This document shows positions 32,814 through 47,000 of a stretch of 64,000 nt of DNA, one piece after another. Each line of letters begins with the position of its first letter. The first letter of the stretch is position 1. Source of the stretch: Costus lasius (Eukaryota > Streptophyta > Magnoliopsida > Zingiberales > Costaceae); assembly GCA_027563935.2 (NCBI GenBank), contig CM050453.2, positions 66,200,018-66,264,017 on the forward strand, given 5' to 3'. The notes under the pieces are model-generated. The model was not told the origin of the DNA and searched no databases. It saw only the letters and a program-made list of their open reading frames with translations. Made by a program: the position numbers and the translations under genes.

Positions 32814-34483
32814 TGTTGGGGTATGCCCTTAAGGCTAATGTTTGAGGCCTTTGGGATGATTTTAGTATCATGTATAAACTATGTATAAGTTTATAAAGGC
32901 AATGGTTGTTATTCAGGTTGTTACATTATCTGCTGCTGTTATGTATACTTCTGAATAATGTCTCAATGGTGTTCAGCTTGGTTGACATTAGCATTGTCCT
33001 TAGTCGAGATATCTTGGTGAACATGAGACAGCCTTGATATGATTGAGACTAATATGTGTTCCAATCTTATAGGGTGCTTCGAGCATGGAATAAGATGTAG
33101 ACACATAGGTGCATTGGATGTACTGGACAGACCCTACTTAGGATATTCAATTGTTTGTCACAATGTGAATAATCCTTATATGCAAGCAAGTGGCATATTT
33201 CCTCTGACTTGAGATCGCTTGTGTTTCTAAATGATGATTGGCATTGTCTTGAGGTAATTCAATATCATTTGAAATATAATGGTTATAGATTATCTTGGAT
33301 AATGAGCATGAGTCATGTTAGGACACTAGTGATAGATATAGGATTGCCTCTCCTTGTTGGAGTGTGATGTTCTAAAGGGGCCCCCTGGATGAGATGATTG
33401 AGAAAGTGTATGGCCATACCCAGATGACTATGTTCATCTGATCTAATCATTTTCATCATATTGGAATTACAGGCTTGACACGCTTGTCCAATGAGAACAT
33501 CCAGTGGCAAAGGAAACATGTATGTCAAGTGAATTGGATTCACACTTGTGCTATGGTTTAGGTGTAGTCTTGGAAGACTCTTTCCTTCATATCGGGAGAC
33601 AGTGATGTGTTGCTAGATACCCCTCTCTGATCGTGATAACGTAAGTTATCGTTACCGACATTGAAGGAAACCCTTAGGGTCGCACAATTTGATGATATGG
33701 CTTACTTATGTCAGATCGTGTGGACTGAATGGTTTTGGTTCAGTTTAAAGGAGTTTAAACTCTGATTGGAAGTGAGATCTGGTCTGATCATGTTTGATTG
33801 ATTAGGGCTTGAGATCGGTAAGCTTCGATCGGGAGAATTGATGCTTGATCGATGAGATCAAGAGCATCAAGAGATGTGTGGTTAGATCTTGAGCCATCTG
33901 GTTCATATGAGATCTAGACCATGGCTTGGTTTGATTTGGTCTTTGAACCAAATGCAATAGAACCGGTTCACATAAGTGAACGCATGGTTCAAAGTGAGAA
34001 GACGTTTTGGTTGGTTCGAAAACATGGGCGCAAGGCTTGATGACTTTCTATTTTTGGAAGCCATAAGCGTTCCCACGTTGGATAACGCCTCAACGCCTCC
34101 CTCTCTCTCGAATGAATGCTTCTCCTCTCGTGTGTGTGTCGAGGCTCCACGAAAGAGAAGAGGTAGAGAGTTTTCGCTTAGCCAAGAAGAAGAACATCTC
34201 ATCTTCTCCTACACGTTGAAGGACACCTTGGAACTTTGCTAGCACAAAGAAGAAAAGGGAGTAGCCATCGTCACCTTGTGTGCGACTGCTTTGGAGGAGA
34301 GCCGCTCGCCCTCTATATTCTTCTAAGTCGCCATCCAAATAATGGCCATGGTAACATCCTATCTTCTCATTGCAAGAACTAATAGTTGATCATATGTTCA
34401 TGCCATGCGATCTTCATGAAACCCTTGTTTTCGCCCATGAAAAATTTTATATGCGCCTGAATTAGGGTTTCGCCCCCCTTTCA
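32814..34483 (+). repeat. 5' LTR of C2 (1670 bp)
   Basis: Begins TGTTGGGGTATGCCC and ends CCCCCCTTTCA. Includes ATGGCCATG|GTAACA at 34342-34356, 133 nt before the LTR end. Confidence 0.96.
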
Positions 34484-34485
34484 AT

Positions 34486-34497
34486 TGGTATCAGAGC
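34486..34497 (+). other. primer binding site, tRNA-Met (C2)
   Basis: TGGTATCAGAGC two bases after the LTR. Confidence 0.95.
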
Positions 34498-36309
34498 TAG
34501 TGTTTTGGCTTGATCCATATGATTGCTTATTTTGTGATCCATGCGGTTTAAAAGTAGATCTAAACGTGACTTGCGCATGTTATAAATCATCATGCCAACA
34601 TACATGCTAGACATTAGATGTGTTTTGGTTTTTACTTAAGTTGCGCATGATATTTGTTTTGCGCATGTTGAAGAGTTTTTATCAAACACTTATGATCTTG
34701 CGCCCCCTCACCTAGATCTCTTAAGCGCCTACTTGAAATACTTAGACGGGTTACTAGGGTTGAAGTCGTCAGTCTAGTCTGGACCCAACAGCCTGATCAG
34801 ACCATCTGACAGCCTAGATGGGTCGGCCAGATAGCACCTATGCGCACGCATACAGGTGGCTATAGGCTGACTGCAGAAGGGCGTGTAGCGATGTCTGATT
34901 GAGGCGCCTAGTGAACGATCATGATTAAGGCCCGGGGTCACACCCGCCTGCCAGAAATCATGTGGGACGTTCAGCCCTTAAGGCATGCATAGTTGACCAC
35001 TAGGTCAACACAAGTCAGTTATGACTGGGTGCATGCAAGGGCAGTGGGTCTGACTTGGTCTGATGAGTGGACCCCTATTAATGGACCGTTGTAAGGTAGT
35101 AGGGCACACAAGGAAATAAAATTGAAGCCATGGGGTTTTTCAAAAATTTTATTTTCTGATTGGATCACATGTATGCTTATTTAACCTGATTGGGTGTCTA
35201 TTTAATCTTATGTGGGCTGCTCTAATTTGTGTGCTGTGCTGGAGCCTGCGTGCCTAGAATTAATTGTAAATTTTTATTGTGATCTGTGTATCACACTTTA
35301 ATTTATAATAATGTACAATTGACCTGCGTGTCAATTCATGTCTAGATAGATTAAAATGTAATTTGATCACACATGAGCACAGAGCACACATGACAGAAGC
35401 GCTTGCAGCAAGTGCCTTGACCAGGTGGGAGGTCTAGAGTTTGACTCTAGCACAGGCGCATGCTACCTGATGGGCGCATTTGAGCTGCAGAGAGGGCTTG
35501 GGCCCGGGCTGGGCCAGATAAAGTGCAAGAGACCCATAAAGAGCTCAAGTGAAGACTTGTGTAAAACTAGGGTTTTTACTTAGGCTTTTATGGGCATTTA
35601 CCACATAAGATCATTGTGCTTTCTATTTACTGTTTAAGAAATATTAGCACATGCTTGATTTATTCTTTTGCTATCACCATAGATATTGCATGATAGTAAG
35701 AAGATAAAATGGACCGTTAAAATCCAACGTCAAATATCAAGCACGAAAGCCTTCTGACGCGAAACCTCACTGTTCTGACTATCGTTGGGGCCGTGTTGTA
35801 CCCACTCAGTGGGCACGCCCATCTATCTTTAGACGGTGTGTGATTACACCTGCGTGTTACAGAGAAGGGATTTATCGCTTCTCGTTGCTCAGCATAGCAC
35901 GTGGTGGTCCAGGGAGTAGGTCAGGTCAGCTTGACCATGTAGGCTACATATTGAGCATATGTTAGCTATATGGAGGCAGCCATCTGTGGAATCAGAGACT
36001 GTGTTGTACCAACTCAGTTGGCACAGTCTACTGGATTGCCTAGATGAAGGGGAATCGCACGGGTTGGCGATTGGCATGGATAGCCTACCAGTGATTAGTG
36101 CTTGAACTCTCTGTGCATCTTATCTCGCCTGAGCGGGACGCGGAGACCAAGTATGAAATCTGGATCCCATCTCACTAAAAAGAGTTTTACTCTTTCGGAC
36201 TATTTTATTGGATTTTTCAGTCAGATAAAATAGTGAGAAAAGAATCATTCTTAAGTCCTGGATTGATTCTAACATGGATACTGACCTTGTTGTTCTTGCA
36301 ATGTTGTAG
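34498..36309 (+). other. leader of C2 (putative intron)
   Basis: Homologous throughout to the C1 leader, non-coding. T-arm-like hairpin at 35434-35450 (CTAGA-GTTTGAC-TCTAG: the last pair is A:T where C1 has G:C). Hairpins H1 35801-35813, H2 36009-36021 and H3 36123-36138 are identical to C1. It ends ATGTTGTAG at 36309, with TAG in the gag frame. Confidence 0.65.
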
Positions 36310-39300
36310 ATTCCTGCAGCAACGAACACCACAGGGCTCAATCTGCGATCCATACTGGAAAAGGAGAAGTTTGTTGGGCCAAACTTCTCAGACTGGTACA
36401 GACAGCTTAAGATTGTTCTTAAGGCTGAGAGGAAACTGTATGTCCTTGAGACGGCAATACCGGCTCAACCCGCAGCGAACGCCGCAAGGGCGGTTCGGGA
36501 TGCTTATGAGAAGCACGTCAGTGATAGTACTGATGTCGCTTGCCTTATGCTTGCGTCAATGACGCCAGAGCTCCAGCGTCAGCATGAGGATTTATCTGCT
36601 ATTGATATTATAGCAAATCTCAAGATGCTGTATGCTGCACAGGCAAGGACTGAACGCTATAACTTGACGAAACTTTTCTTTCAGAGCAAACTGACTGAAG
36701 GGAGTCCAGTGGGAGCTCACGTACTCAAGATGATTGGGTACAAGGAGGCTCTAGAGAAACTGGGACACACCATCAATCAGGAACTTGTTGTAGACATTAT
36801 CCTGCAGTCTCTCCCGGCCTCTTTTGATCCGTTCATTATTAATTTTAATATGAACAAGATCGATTGTACTCCGGCAGAGTTACTGAACATGCTCTGTACC
36901 ACAGAGTAGACTCTTGAGAAGGGAAAGCCTTCCTCCTCTGTCTTGCTGGTTCCTTCAAGGAACAAGAAGAAGGGGAAGAAGGGCAAAGCCCCTATCAAGA
37001 GCTACAACAAGGCTCTGAAACAAAAGATAAAGCGGTCAAAGGACAACAGATGTTTCCATTGTGGCCAGCTTGGTCACTGGAAGAAGGACTGCAAAGCGCT
37101 CCAAGGAGAGAAGAAGGGAAGCAAGCCTTTCACTTCTGGCTCAGGTATTTACGTGACTGAAGTCATGGTAGCTTCTTCTATTTCATGGGTGTTAGACACT
37201 GCATGTGGAGTTCACATTTGTTCAAATGTACAGGAACTCAAGAGAAGAAGACAGGTGGGACAGCATGAGGTGGACCTACGAGTTGGAAACGGGGCACGGG
37301 TTGCTGCTGTTGCTGTAGGACAATATAACATCTCTTTACCATATGGTTTTGTATTAGAACTTGACAATTGTTATTTTGTACCGAGCATAACTAAGAATAT
37401 TATTTCTATTCCTGCTCTTGTCAGGAAAGGATTTTCTTTTGAATGCAAAACTTTAAAGTGTTGTATTTCATTTGATAATATTGTTTATGCTACTGGCTCA
37501 ATTAACAATGGGTTATACATGTTGGACATGGAATGTTCTGTACAACAAATTGATAATAAGAAAGCCAAGTATGCTGATGACAGCACCTTGCTATGGCATA
37601 GTCGTTTAGGCCATATTAACAAGAAGCGCATTAAGCGGTTGCATGACCATGGACTGCTGGGATCATTCTCCTGTGAAGAGCTTGATACATGCAAAGCTTG
37701 TTTAATGGGCAAAATGACGAAGACTCCTTTTTCTAATAAAGGTCAAAGGGCTTTAGGTTTACTTGACCTTATTCACAGTGATGTGTGTGGGCCATTTAGT
37801 AAACATGCCAGAGGTGGCTATTCATACTTCATTACTTTTACTGATGATTTCAGTAGATATGGTTATGTCTATCTAATGAGACATAAGAGTGAATCTTTTG
37901 ACAAGTTCAAAGAGTTCAAAAATGAAGTACAGAATCAGCTAGGCCGGAATATCAAGGCACTTCGATCCGATCGAGGTGGAGAATACTTGAGTCGAGAGTT
38001 TACTGACTATCTGAAGGAGTGTGGGATTATCTCACAGCTCACTCCGCCAGGAACACCGCAATGGAATGGTGTGTCCGAGAGGAGAAATAGAACCTTATTG
38101 GATATGGTTCGTTCGATGATGAGTCAGGCTACTCTACCTTACTCCTTTTGGGGATTTGCACTGGAAACAGCTACAAAGGTACTAAACCGAGTGCCATCCA
38201 AGGCCGTTTCAAAGACTCCATATGAGTTATGGTATGGGAAACAACCAAGCTTGACATTTATCAAAATCTGGGGTTGCGAGGCTTATGTCAAAAAGCTCGC
38301 CTCTGGGAAACTAGAGAGCAGATCTTATAAATGTATCTTTGTCGGTTACCCTAAAGAAACTAAGGGTTATTATTTCTACGATCCCAAAGAGAACAAAATA
38401 TTTGTTGCTCGAACGGCTATTTTTCTTGAGAAGGAATTTCTTCTGCAAGAAGCCAGTGGGAGAGAAATAAAACTAGATGAAAGTCCAGAAGAGGGACAAA
38501 GTAGTCAAGCTTAGTTGGATGAGCCTGAGCAAATAGAACAGGTTGATGTTCAACCTGAGGCTCAGATATCACGGGAACCGCGTAGATCGGGAAGGATTCG
38601 TCGACAGCCTGAGCGCTATGACGGAGTCTACATCATTAATGATGAACCCCTCACCTATGCGGATGCGGTCAGTGGACCGGAATCAGCAAGATGGCTTGAA
38701 GCTATGCGAGCCGAGATGGACTCCATGTCAGATAACCAAGTCTGGGATTTGGTTGATCCGCCTCCGAGAGTAATCCCTATAGGCTGTAAATGGATCTTCA
38801 AGAGAAAGATTGATATGGATGGTAATGTAGTTACCTATAAGGGCAGGCTAGTTGCGAAAGGTTTCAAACAAATCTACGGGATAGATTATGATGAAACATT
38901 CTCTCCTGTAGCCATGTTTAAGTCCATTCGGATTATTCTCGCGATAGCTGCATATTATGATTATGAGATCTGGCAAATGGATGTGAAGACCGCTTTCCTT
39001 AATGGAAAACTGGAAGAGGATGTGTATATGGCACAACCTGAAGGTTTCATCAATCCATCAGATCGTCATAAAATATGCAAATTAAAGAAGTCTATTTATG
39101 GACTAAAACAAGCATCGAGAAGCTGGAATATTCGTTTTGATGAATCAGTTTGTGAATTTGGTTTCATCAAAAATGAAGATGACCCGTGTGTATATAAGAG
39201 GTTTAGTGGGAGCGTGATTACTTTCCTAGTCCTCTACGTCGATGATATCTTGATCATTGGAAACGATATTCCTGAACTGCATGCGGTCAAAGCATGGTTA

Positions 39301-40218
39301 AGAAAATGTTTCCAGATGAAAGATTTAGGAGAAGCAGCCAATGTATTAGGTGTGCAGATCTATAGAGATAGATCTAATAGGCTTCTCGGGCTGTGCCAGA
39401 GTACTTACATCGATAAAGTCCTGGAGAGATTCCATTTAGAAAATTCTAAAAGAGGATATCTTCCAGTCAGACATGGTCTGAATCTTTCTAAGAGCCAGTG
39501 TCCTCAAACACAGTCTGAGAAAGATGAAATGGACAATACGCCTTATGCTTCGGCTATTGGATCCATTATGTATGCGATGTTGTGTACTCGCCCAAACGTC
39601 GCTTACGGGTTAAGCGTGACCAGTCGATTCCAAAGTAATCCAGGGAAGGCACACTGGATTGCAGTCAAGAACATTTTGAAATATCTTCGGAGGACCAAAG
39701 ATATGTTCTTGATTTATGGAGGTCAGGAAGAACTCAGTATTGAAGGATATACTGACGCTTCGTTCCAATCTGACCAGGATGATTTCCGATCGCAATCAGG
39801 CTATGTTTTTAGCTTGAATGGAGGAGCAGTGGTGTGGAAGATTTTCAAACAATCAATTGTTGCTGATTCCACAACAGAAGCCGAGTATGTTGCAGCCTCG
39901 GAAGCATCCAAGGAGGCAGTGTGGATTCGTAAGTTCGTTCAGGAACTTGGTGTTGTTCCTTCAAGTGCTGATCCATTGGTTATCTTCTGTGATAACACTG
40001 GAGCAATAGCACAAGCAAAGGAACCACGGTCACACCAGAAGTCCAAGCACATACAGAGAAGGTTTCATTTGATCCGTGAGATCATAGATCGTGGAGAGAT
40101 CAAGATCTGCAAGGTTCATACAGATGACAATCTAGCTGACCCGCTTACTAAGCCTCTGGCGCAGCAGAAGCATGAGATGCACTGTAATAATATGGGTTTG
40201 AGATTTCTCAACCATTAG
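36310..40218 (+). pseudogene. copia Gag-Pol of C2 with two nonsense codons
   Basis: One frame from the acceptor-like site to TAG at 40216-40218, collinear with C1 and without frameshift. It is interrupted by TAG at 36907-36909 (late Gag, TTE then stop) and TAG at 38512-38514 (linker between integrase and RT). Both correspond to GAG (Glu) codons in C1, so each is a single G to T change. All domains are otherwise present: CCHC knuckle, DTACG protease site, integrase DD35E, YVDD and RNase H with CDNTGAIAQ. No ATG occurs in frame before 36547, codon 80, so Gag would lack its N-terminus unless the start comes from the LTR by splicing. Confidence 0.93.
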
Positions 40219-40227
40219 ATTAAGTGC

Positions 40228-40238
40228 AAGTGGGAGAT
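40228..40238 (+). other. polypurine tract of C2
   Basis: AAGTGGGAGAT next to the 3' LTR. Confidence 0.85.
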
Positions 40239-40612
40239 TGTTGGGGTATGCCCTTAAGGCTAATGTTTGAGGCCTTTGGGATGATTTCAGTATCATGTAT
40301 AAACTATGTATAAGTTTATAAAGGCAATAGTTGTTATTCAGGTTGTTACATTATCTGCTGCTATTATGTATACTTCTGAATAATGTCTCAATGGTGTTCA
40401 GCTTGGCTGACATTAGCATTGTCCTTAGTCGAGATATCTTGGTGAACATGAGACAGCCTTGATATGATTGAGACTAATATGTGTTCCAATCTTATAGGGT
40501 GCTTCGAGCATGGAATAAGATGTAGACACATAGGTGCATTGGATGTACTGGACAGACCCTACTTAGGATATTCAATTGTTTGTCACAATGTGAATAATCC
40601 TTATATGCAAGC
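40239..40612 (+). repeat. 3' LTR of C2, first part
   Basis: First 374 bp, ending at the C3 target CAAGC (40608-40612). Four substitutions against the 5' LTR. Confidence 0.95.
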
Positions 40613-42283
40613 TATTGGGGTATGCCCTTAAGGCTAATGTTTGAGGCCTTGGGATTATATCAGTATCATGTATAAACTCAATGTTTATAAAGGCAATGGT
40701 TGTTATTCAGGTTGTTGCATTATCTGCTGCCATATGTATACTTCTGAATAATGTCTCAATGCTGTTCAGCTTGGCTGACATGCAGTATTGTCCTTAGTCG
40801 AGATATCTTGGTGAACATGAGACAGCCTTGATATGATTGAGACTAATATGTGTTCTAATCTTATAGGATGCTTCGAGCATGGAATAAGATGTAGACTCAT
40901 GGGTACATTGGATGTACTGGACAGACCCTACTTAGGATGTTCAATTGCTTGTCACAATGTGAATAATCCTTATATGCAAACAAGTGGCATATTTCCTCTG
41001 ACTTGAGATCACTTGTGTTTCTAAATGATGATTGGCATTGTTTTGAGGTAGTTCAATATCATTTGAAACATAATGGTTATAGATTATCTTGGATAATGAG
41101 CATGAGTCATGTTAGGGCGCTAGTGATAGATATAGGATTGCCTTCTCCTTGTTTGGAGTGTGATGTTCTAAAGGGGCCCCCTGGATGAGATGGTTGAGAA
41201 AGTGTATGGCCATACCCAGATGACTATGTTCATCTGATCTAACCACTCTCATCATATTGGAGTTACAGGCTTGACACGCTTGTCCAATAAGAACATCCAG
41301 TGGCAAAGGAAACATGTACGCCTAGTGAATTGGATTCACACTTGTGCTATGGTTTGGGTGTAGTCTTGGAAGACTCTTTCCTTTATATCGGGAGACAGTG
41401 ATGTGTTGCTAGATACCCCTCTCTGTTCGTGATAACGTAAGTTATCGTTACCGACATTTAAAGGAAACCCTTAGGGTCGCACAATTTGATGATATGGCTT
41501 ACTTATGTCAGATCGTGTGGACTGAATTGTTTTGGTTCAGTTTAAAGGGATTTAAACTCTGATTGTAAGTGAGATCTGGTCTGATCATGTTTGATTGATT
41601 AGGGCTTGAGATTGGTAAGCTTCGATCGAGAGAATTGATGCTTGATCAATGAGATCAAGAGCATCAAGAGATGAATGGTTAGATCTTGAGCCTTTTTGGT
41701 TTTATATGATCTAGATCAAGTCTTGGTTTGATTTGGTCTTTGTACCAAATTCAATTGAACCGGTTCAGTTAGAGTGAGCGCATGGTTCAAAGGGAGAATG
41801 AGTTGCGATCGTTCATATTGGGGTGAACGCATGAACGTATGAGGACTTACTATATTTGGAAATTGGTTTTCCAAATTGAGAGTAACGCCTCCACGTTCGA
41901 GAATAACGCCTCACTTTCGCCCATCTTCTCCTCTTGACGCTCCTCTTTCGGTGTGGTGATTTTTCACGCAAACGAGAGGAAGTTCGACGAGCACCAAGAC
42001 ATCTCTCAATCTCCTTCACGCGATTAGCACACTTGGAGAGCTTTGCTAGCACAAGGATCGACAAGGAGTAGGCGATCAATCATCTTGTGTGCGCACGCTT
42101 TGGAGGAGAGCCACTTGGTTCTCTGCTTCCAAATCGCCATCCACTCATGGCTATGGTATGATTTTGTTTTGATCTATACAATCTTCAAGTTGATCATATA
42201 TTCATGCATGCGATCCTAGGAAACCCTAGATTCCGCCCATGCAAATGTTTATATGCGCATGCCTTAGGGTTTCACCCCTTTCA
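40613..42283 (+). repeat. 5' LTR of C3 (1671 bp)
   Basis: Begins TATTGGGG where all the sister LTRs begin TGTTGGGG, so the terminal TG has become TA. Ends CACCCCTTTCA. Contains ATGGCTATG|GTATGA at 42147-42161, 128 nt before the LTR end. Confidence 0.96.
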
Positions 42284-42285
42284 AT

Positions 42286-42297
42286 TGGTATCAGAGC
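42286..42297 (+). other. primer binding site, tRNA-Met (C3)
   Basis: TGGTATCAGAGC two bases after the LTR. Confidence 0.95.
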
Positions 42298-44038
42298 AGG
42301 TTTCTGTATGAATCATATGATTGCTTTGTGTGATCCATGTTTGCGATAAGTAGATCTAAAATAATGATCATGCCGAAAACTACATGCTTGTATGCTTTTA
42401 CTTTTGGTGGCGCATGATTCATGTTGGCGCTTGTTGAAGTTGTTTTTACCAAAACTTAACATATTGCGTGCATCCACTTAGATCTATAAGCACCTACTTG
42501 AAAAACTTAGACGGGTTATTAGGGTTTGAAGTCATCAGTCTAGTCTAGATCCAACAGTCTGATCAGACCATCTGACAGCCTAGATGGGTCGACCAGATAG
42601 CACCTATGCGCAAGCATGAGGTGGCTATAGGTCGACTACAGAAAGGCGTGTAGCGATGTCTGATCGAGGCGACCACTGAACGATCATGATTAAGGCCCGG
42701 GGTCACACCCGCTTGCCAGAAATCATGATGGACGTTCAGCCCTTAAGGCATGCATAGTTGACCACTAGGTCGACTCAAGTCGGTTATGACTTGGTGCATG
42801 CAAGGGCAGTGGGTCTGACTAGGTCTGATGAGTGGATCCCTATTAATGGACCGTTGTAAGGTAGTAGGGCACATAAGGAAATAAAATTGATGCCAATGGG
42901 ATTTTCGAAAATTTTATTTTCTTGATTGGATCACATGATGTTTGTATAACATGATTGAATGTCTATTTCATCTTATGTGGGCTGCCCAATTTTAATGTGT
43001 GCTGTGCTGGGGCCTGCGTGCCTGAATCAATATTGTAAATTATTTATTGTGATCTGCGCATCACATTTTAATTAATTGATAATGTGTAATTGGCCTGCGA
43101 GTCAAATCATGTCTAGATAGATTAAAATGTAATTTAATCAGACATGAGCTCAGAGCACACATGGCAGAGGCGCATGCAGCAAGTGGCTTCACCAGTGGGA
43201 GGTCTAGGGTTCGACTCTAGGACAGGCGCTTGGGCCCGGATTGGGCCAGATGAAATGCTAAAGACCCATGAAGAGCTCAAGTGAAGACTTAAGTTAATTT
43301 AAGGTCTAACTTAGGCTTAATGGGCTTTTACCACATAAGATCATCATGCTTTCTATTTACTGTTTAAGTAAATTTAATATCTGCATGATTTATTCTTCTG
43401 CTATCACCATAGGATTTGCATGATAGTTAAGAAGATAAAAGGACCGTTAAAATCCAACGATGAATATCAAGCACGTAAGCCTTCTGACGCGAAACCTCAC
43501 TGTTCTGACTATCGTTGGGGCCGTGTTGTACCCACTCAGTGGGCACGCCCATCTATCTTCAGACGGTGTGTGATTACACCTGCGTGTTACAGAGAAGGGA
43601 TTTATCGCTTCTCGTTGCTCAGCATAGCACGTGGTGGTCCAGGGAGTAGGTCAGGTCAGCTTGACCATGTATGCTACATATTGAGCATATGGTAGCCATA
43701 TGGAGGCAGCCATCTGTGGGATCAGAGACTGTGTTGTACCAACTCAGTTGGCACAGTCTGCTGGATTGCCCAGATGAAGGGGAATCGCATGGGTTGACGA
43801 TTGGCAGGGATTGCCTACCAGAGATTAGTGCTTGTACTCTCTGTGCATCTTATCTCGCCTGAGCGGGACGCGGAGACCAAGTATGAAATCTGGATCCCAT
43901 CTCACTAAAAGAGTTTTACTCTTTCGGACTGTTTTACTGGATTTTTCAGTCAGATAAAATAGTGAGAAAAGAATCATTCTTAAGTCCTGAATTGATTCTA
44001 ACATTGATACTGACCTTGTTGTTCTTGCAATGTTGTAG
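42298..44038 (+). other. leader of C3 (putative intron)
   Basis: Non-coding, homologous to the C1 and C2 leaders. T-arm-like hairpin at 43204-43220 (CTAGG/TCTAG, last pair G:U). H1 43531-43543, H2 43739-43751 and H3 43853-43868 are unchanged. A GATACTGACC branch-site-like word and a T-rich tract precede TTGTAG at 44038. Confidence 0.65.
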
Positions 44039-47000
44039 ATTACTGCAGCAACGAACACCACAGCGTTCAATGTGCGATCCTTACTGGAAAGGGAGAAGTT
44101 TGCTGGGCCAAACTTCTCAGACTGGTATGGACACCTTAAGATTGTTCTTAAGACTGAGAGGAAACTGTATGTCCTTGAGACGGCAATACCGCCTCAACCC
44201 GCTGCGAACGCCGCAAGGGCGGTTCGGGATGCTTATGAGAAGCATGTCAATGATAGCATTGATGTCGCTTGCCTTATGCTTGCGTCTATGACGCCAGAGC
44301 TTCAGTGTCAGCATGAGGATTTATCTGCTATTGAAATTATAGCAAATCTCAAGATGTTGTATGCTGCACAGGCAAGGACTGAACGCTATAACTTGACAAA
44401 ACTTTTCTTTCAGAGCAAACTGACTGAAAGGAGTCCAGTGGGAGCTCACGTACTCAAGATGATTGGGTACAAGGAGGCTCTAGAGAAACTGGGACACACC
44501 ATCAATCAGGAGCTTGTTGTAGACATCATCCTGCAGTCTCTCCCGGCCTCTTTCGATCCGTTCATCATTAATTTTAATATGAACAAGATCGACTGTACCC
44601 CGGCAGAGTTACTGAACATGCTCTATACTACAAAGCAGACTCTTGAAAAGGGAAAGCCTTCATCCTCTGTCTTGATGATTCCTTCCAGGAACAAGAAGAA
44701 GGGGAAGAAGGGAAAAGCCCCTGTCAAGAGCTACAACATGGCTCTGAAACAAAAGATCAAGCGGTCGAAGGAATACAGATGTTTCCATTGTGGCCAGCTG
44801 GGTCACTGGAAGAAGGACTGTAAAGCGCTCCAAGGAGACAAGAAGGGAAGCAAGCCTTTCGCTTCTGGCTCAGGCATATTCGTGACTGAAGTCATGGTAT
44901 CTTCTTCTTCTATTTCATGGGTGTTGGACACTGCATGTGGAGTTCACATTTGTTCAAATGTACAGGAACTCAAGAGAAGAAGACAGGTGGGACAGCATGA
45001 GGTGGACCTACGAGTTGGAAATGGGGCACATGTTGCTGCTGTTGCTGTAGGACAATATCACATCTCTTTACCATCTGGTCTTGTATTAGAACTGGACAAT
45101 TGTTATTTTGTACCAAGCATAACTAAGAATATTATCTCTATTCCTGCTCTTGTCAGGAAAGGGTTTTCCTTTGAATGCAAAACTTCAAAGTGTTATATTT
45201 CTTTTGATAATATTGTTTATGCTACTGGGTCGATTAACAATGGGTTATTCATGTTGGACATGGAATGTTCTGTACAAAAAATTGATAATAAGAAAGCCAA
45301 GTATGCTGATGACAGCACCTTGCTATGGCATAGTCGTTTAGGCCACATTAACAAGAAGCGCATTAAGCGGTTGCATAAACATGGACTACTGGGATCATTC
45401 TCCTATGAAGAGCTTGATACATGCAAAGCTTGTTTAATGGGTAAAATGGCGAAGTCTCCTTTTTCTAATAAAGGACAAAGGGCTTTAGGTTTACTTGACC
45501 TCATTCACAGTGATGTGTGTGGGCCATTTAGTAAACATGCCAGAGGTGGCTATTCATACTTCATTACCTTTACTGATGATTTCAGTAGGTATGGTTATGT
45601 CTATCTAATGAGACATAAGAGTGAATCTTTTGACAAGTTCAAAGAGTTCAAAAATGAAGTACAAAATCAGCTAGGCCGAAATATCAAGGCACTTCGTTCA
45701 GATCGAGGTGGAGAATACTTGAGTCGAGAGTTTACTGACTATCTGAAGGAGTGTGGGATTATCTCACAGCTCACTCCGCCAGGAACACCGCAATGGAATG
45801 GTGTGTCCGAGAGGAGAAATAGAACCTTACTGGATATGGTTCGTTCAATGATGAGTCAGGCTACTCTACCTTACTCCTTTTGGGGATTTGCACTGGAAAC
45901 AGCTGCAAAGGTACTAAACCGAGTGCCATCCAAAGCCGTTTCTAAGACTCCATATGAGTTATGGTATGGGAAACAGCCGAGCTTGACATTTATTAAAATC
46001 TGGGGTTGCGAGGCTTATGTCAAAAAGTTCGCCTCTGGGAAACTGGAGAGCAGATCTGATAAATGTATCTTTGCCGGTTACCCTAAAGAAACTAAGGGTT
46101 ATTATTTCTACGATCCCAAAGAGAACAAAGTATTTGTTGCTCGAACGGCTATTTTTCTTGAGAAGGAATTTCTTCTGCAAGAGGTCAGAGGGAGAGAAAT
46201 AAAGCTGGATGAGAATCCAGAGGAAGGACAAAGTAGTCAAGCACAGTTGGATGAGCCTGAGCCAATAGAACAGGTTACTGAACAACCTGAGGCTCAGATA
46301 TCACGGGAACCGCGAAGATCGGGAAGGATCCGTCGACAGCCTGAGCGCTATGACGGAGTCTACATCATTGATGATGAACCCCTCACTTATGCGGATGCGG
46401 TCAGTGGACCGGAATCAGCGAGATGGCTTGAAGCTATGCGAGCCGAGATGGACTCCATGTCAGATAACCAAGTCTGGGATTTGGTTGATCCGCCTCCGGG
46501 AGTAATCCCTATAGGCTGTAAGTGGATCTTCAAGAAGAAGATTGACATGGATGGTAACGTGGTTACCTATAAACGCAGGCTAGTTGCGAAAGGTTTCAAA
46601 CAAATCTACGGGATAGATTATGATGAAACTTTCTCTCCTGTAGCCATGTTCAAGTCTATTCGGATTATTCTCGCGATAGCTGCATATTATGATTATGAGA
46701 TCTGGCAAATGGATGTAAAAACCGCTTTCCTTAATGGAAAATTAGAAGAGGATGTGTATATGACACAACCTGAAGGTTTCATCAATCCATCAGATCGTCA
46801 TAAAATATGCAAATTAAAGAAGTCCATTTATGGACTTAAACAAGCATCGAGAAGCTGGAATATTCGTTTTGATGAATCAATCTGTAAGTTTGGTTTCATC
46901 AAAAATGAAGATGACCCGTGTGTATATAAGAGGTTTAGTGGGAGCGTGATTACTTTCCTAGTCCTCTACGTCGATGATATCTTAATCATTGGAAACGATA

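Noticed and set aside
44072..44074. GTG as the start codon of C3 gag-pol
   Set aside because: GTG starts are not normal in plant mRNAs, the aligned frame is open upstream to 44039, and C1 uses GTG there as an internal Val codon.
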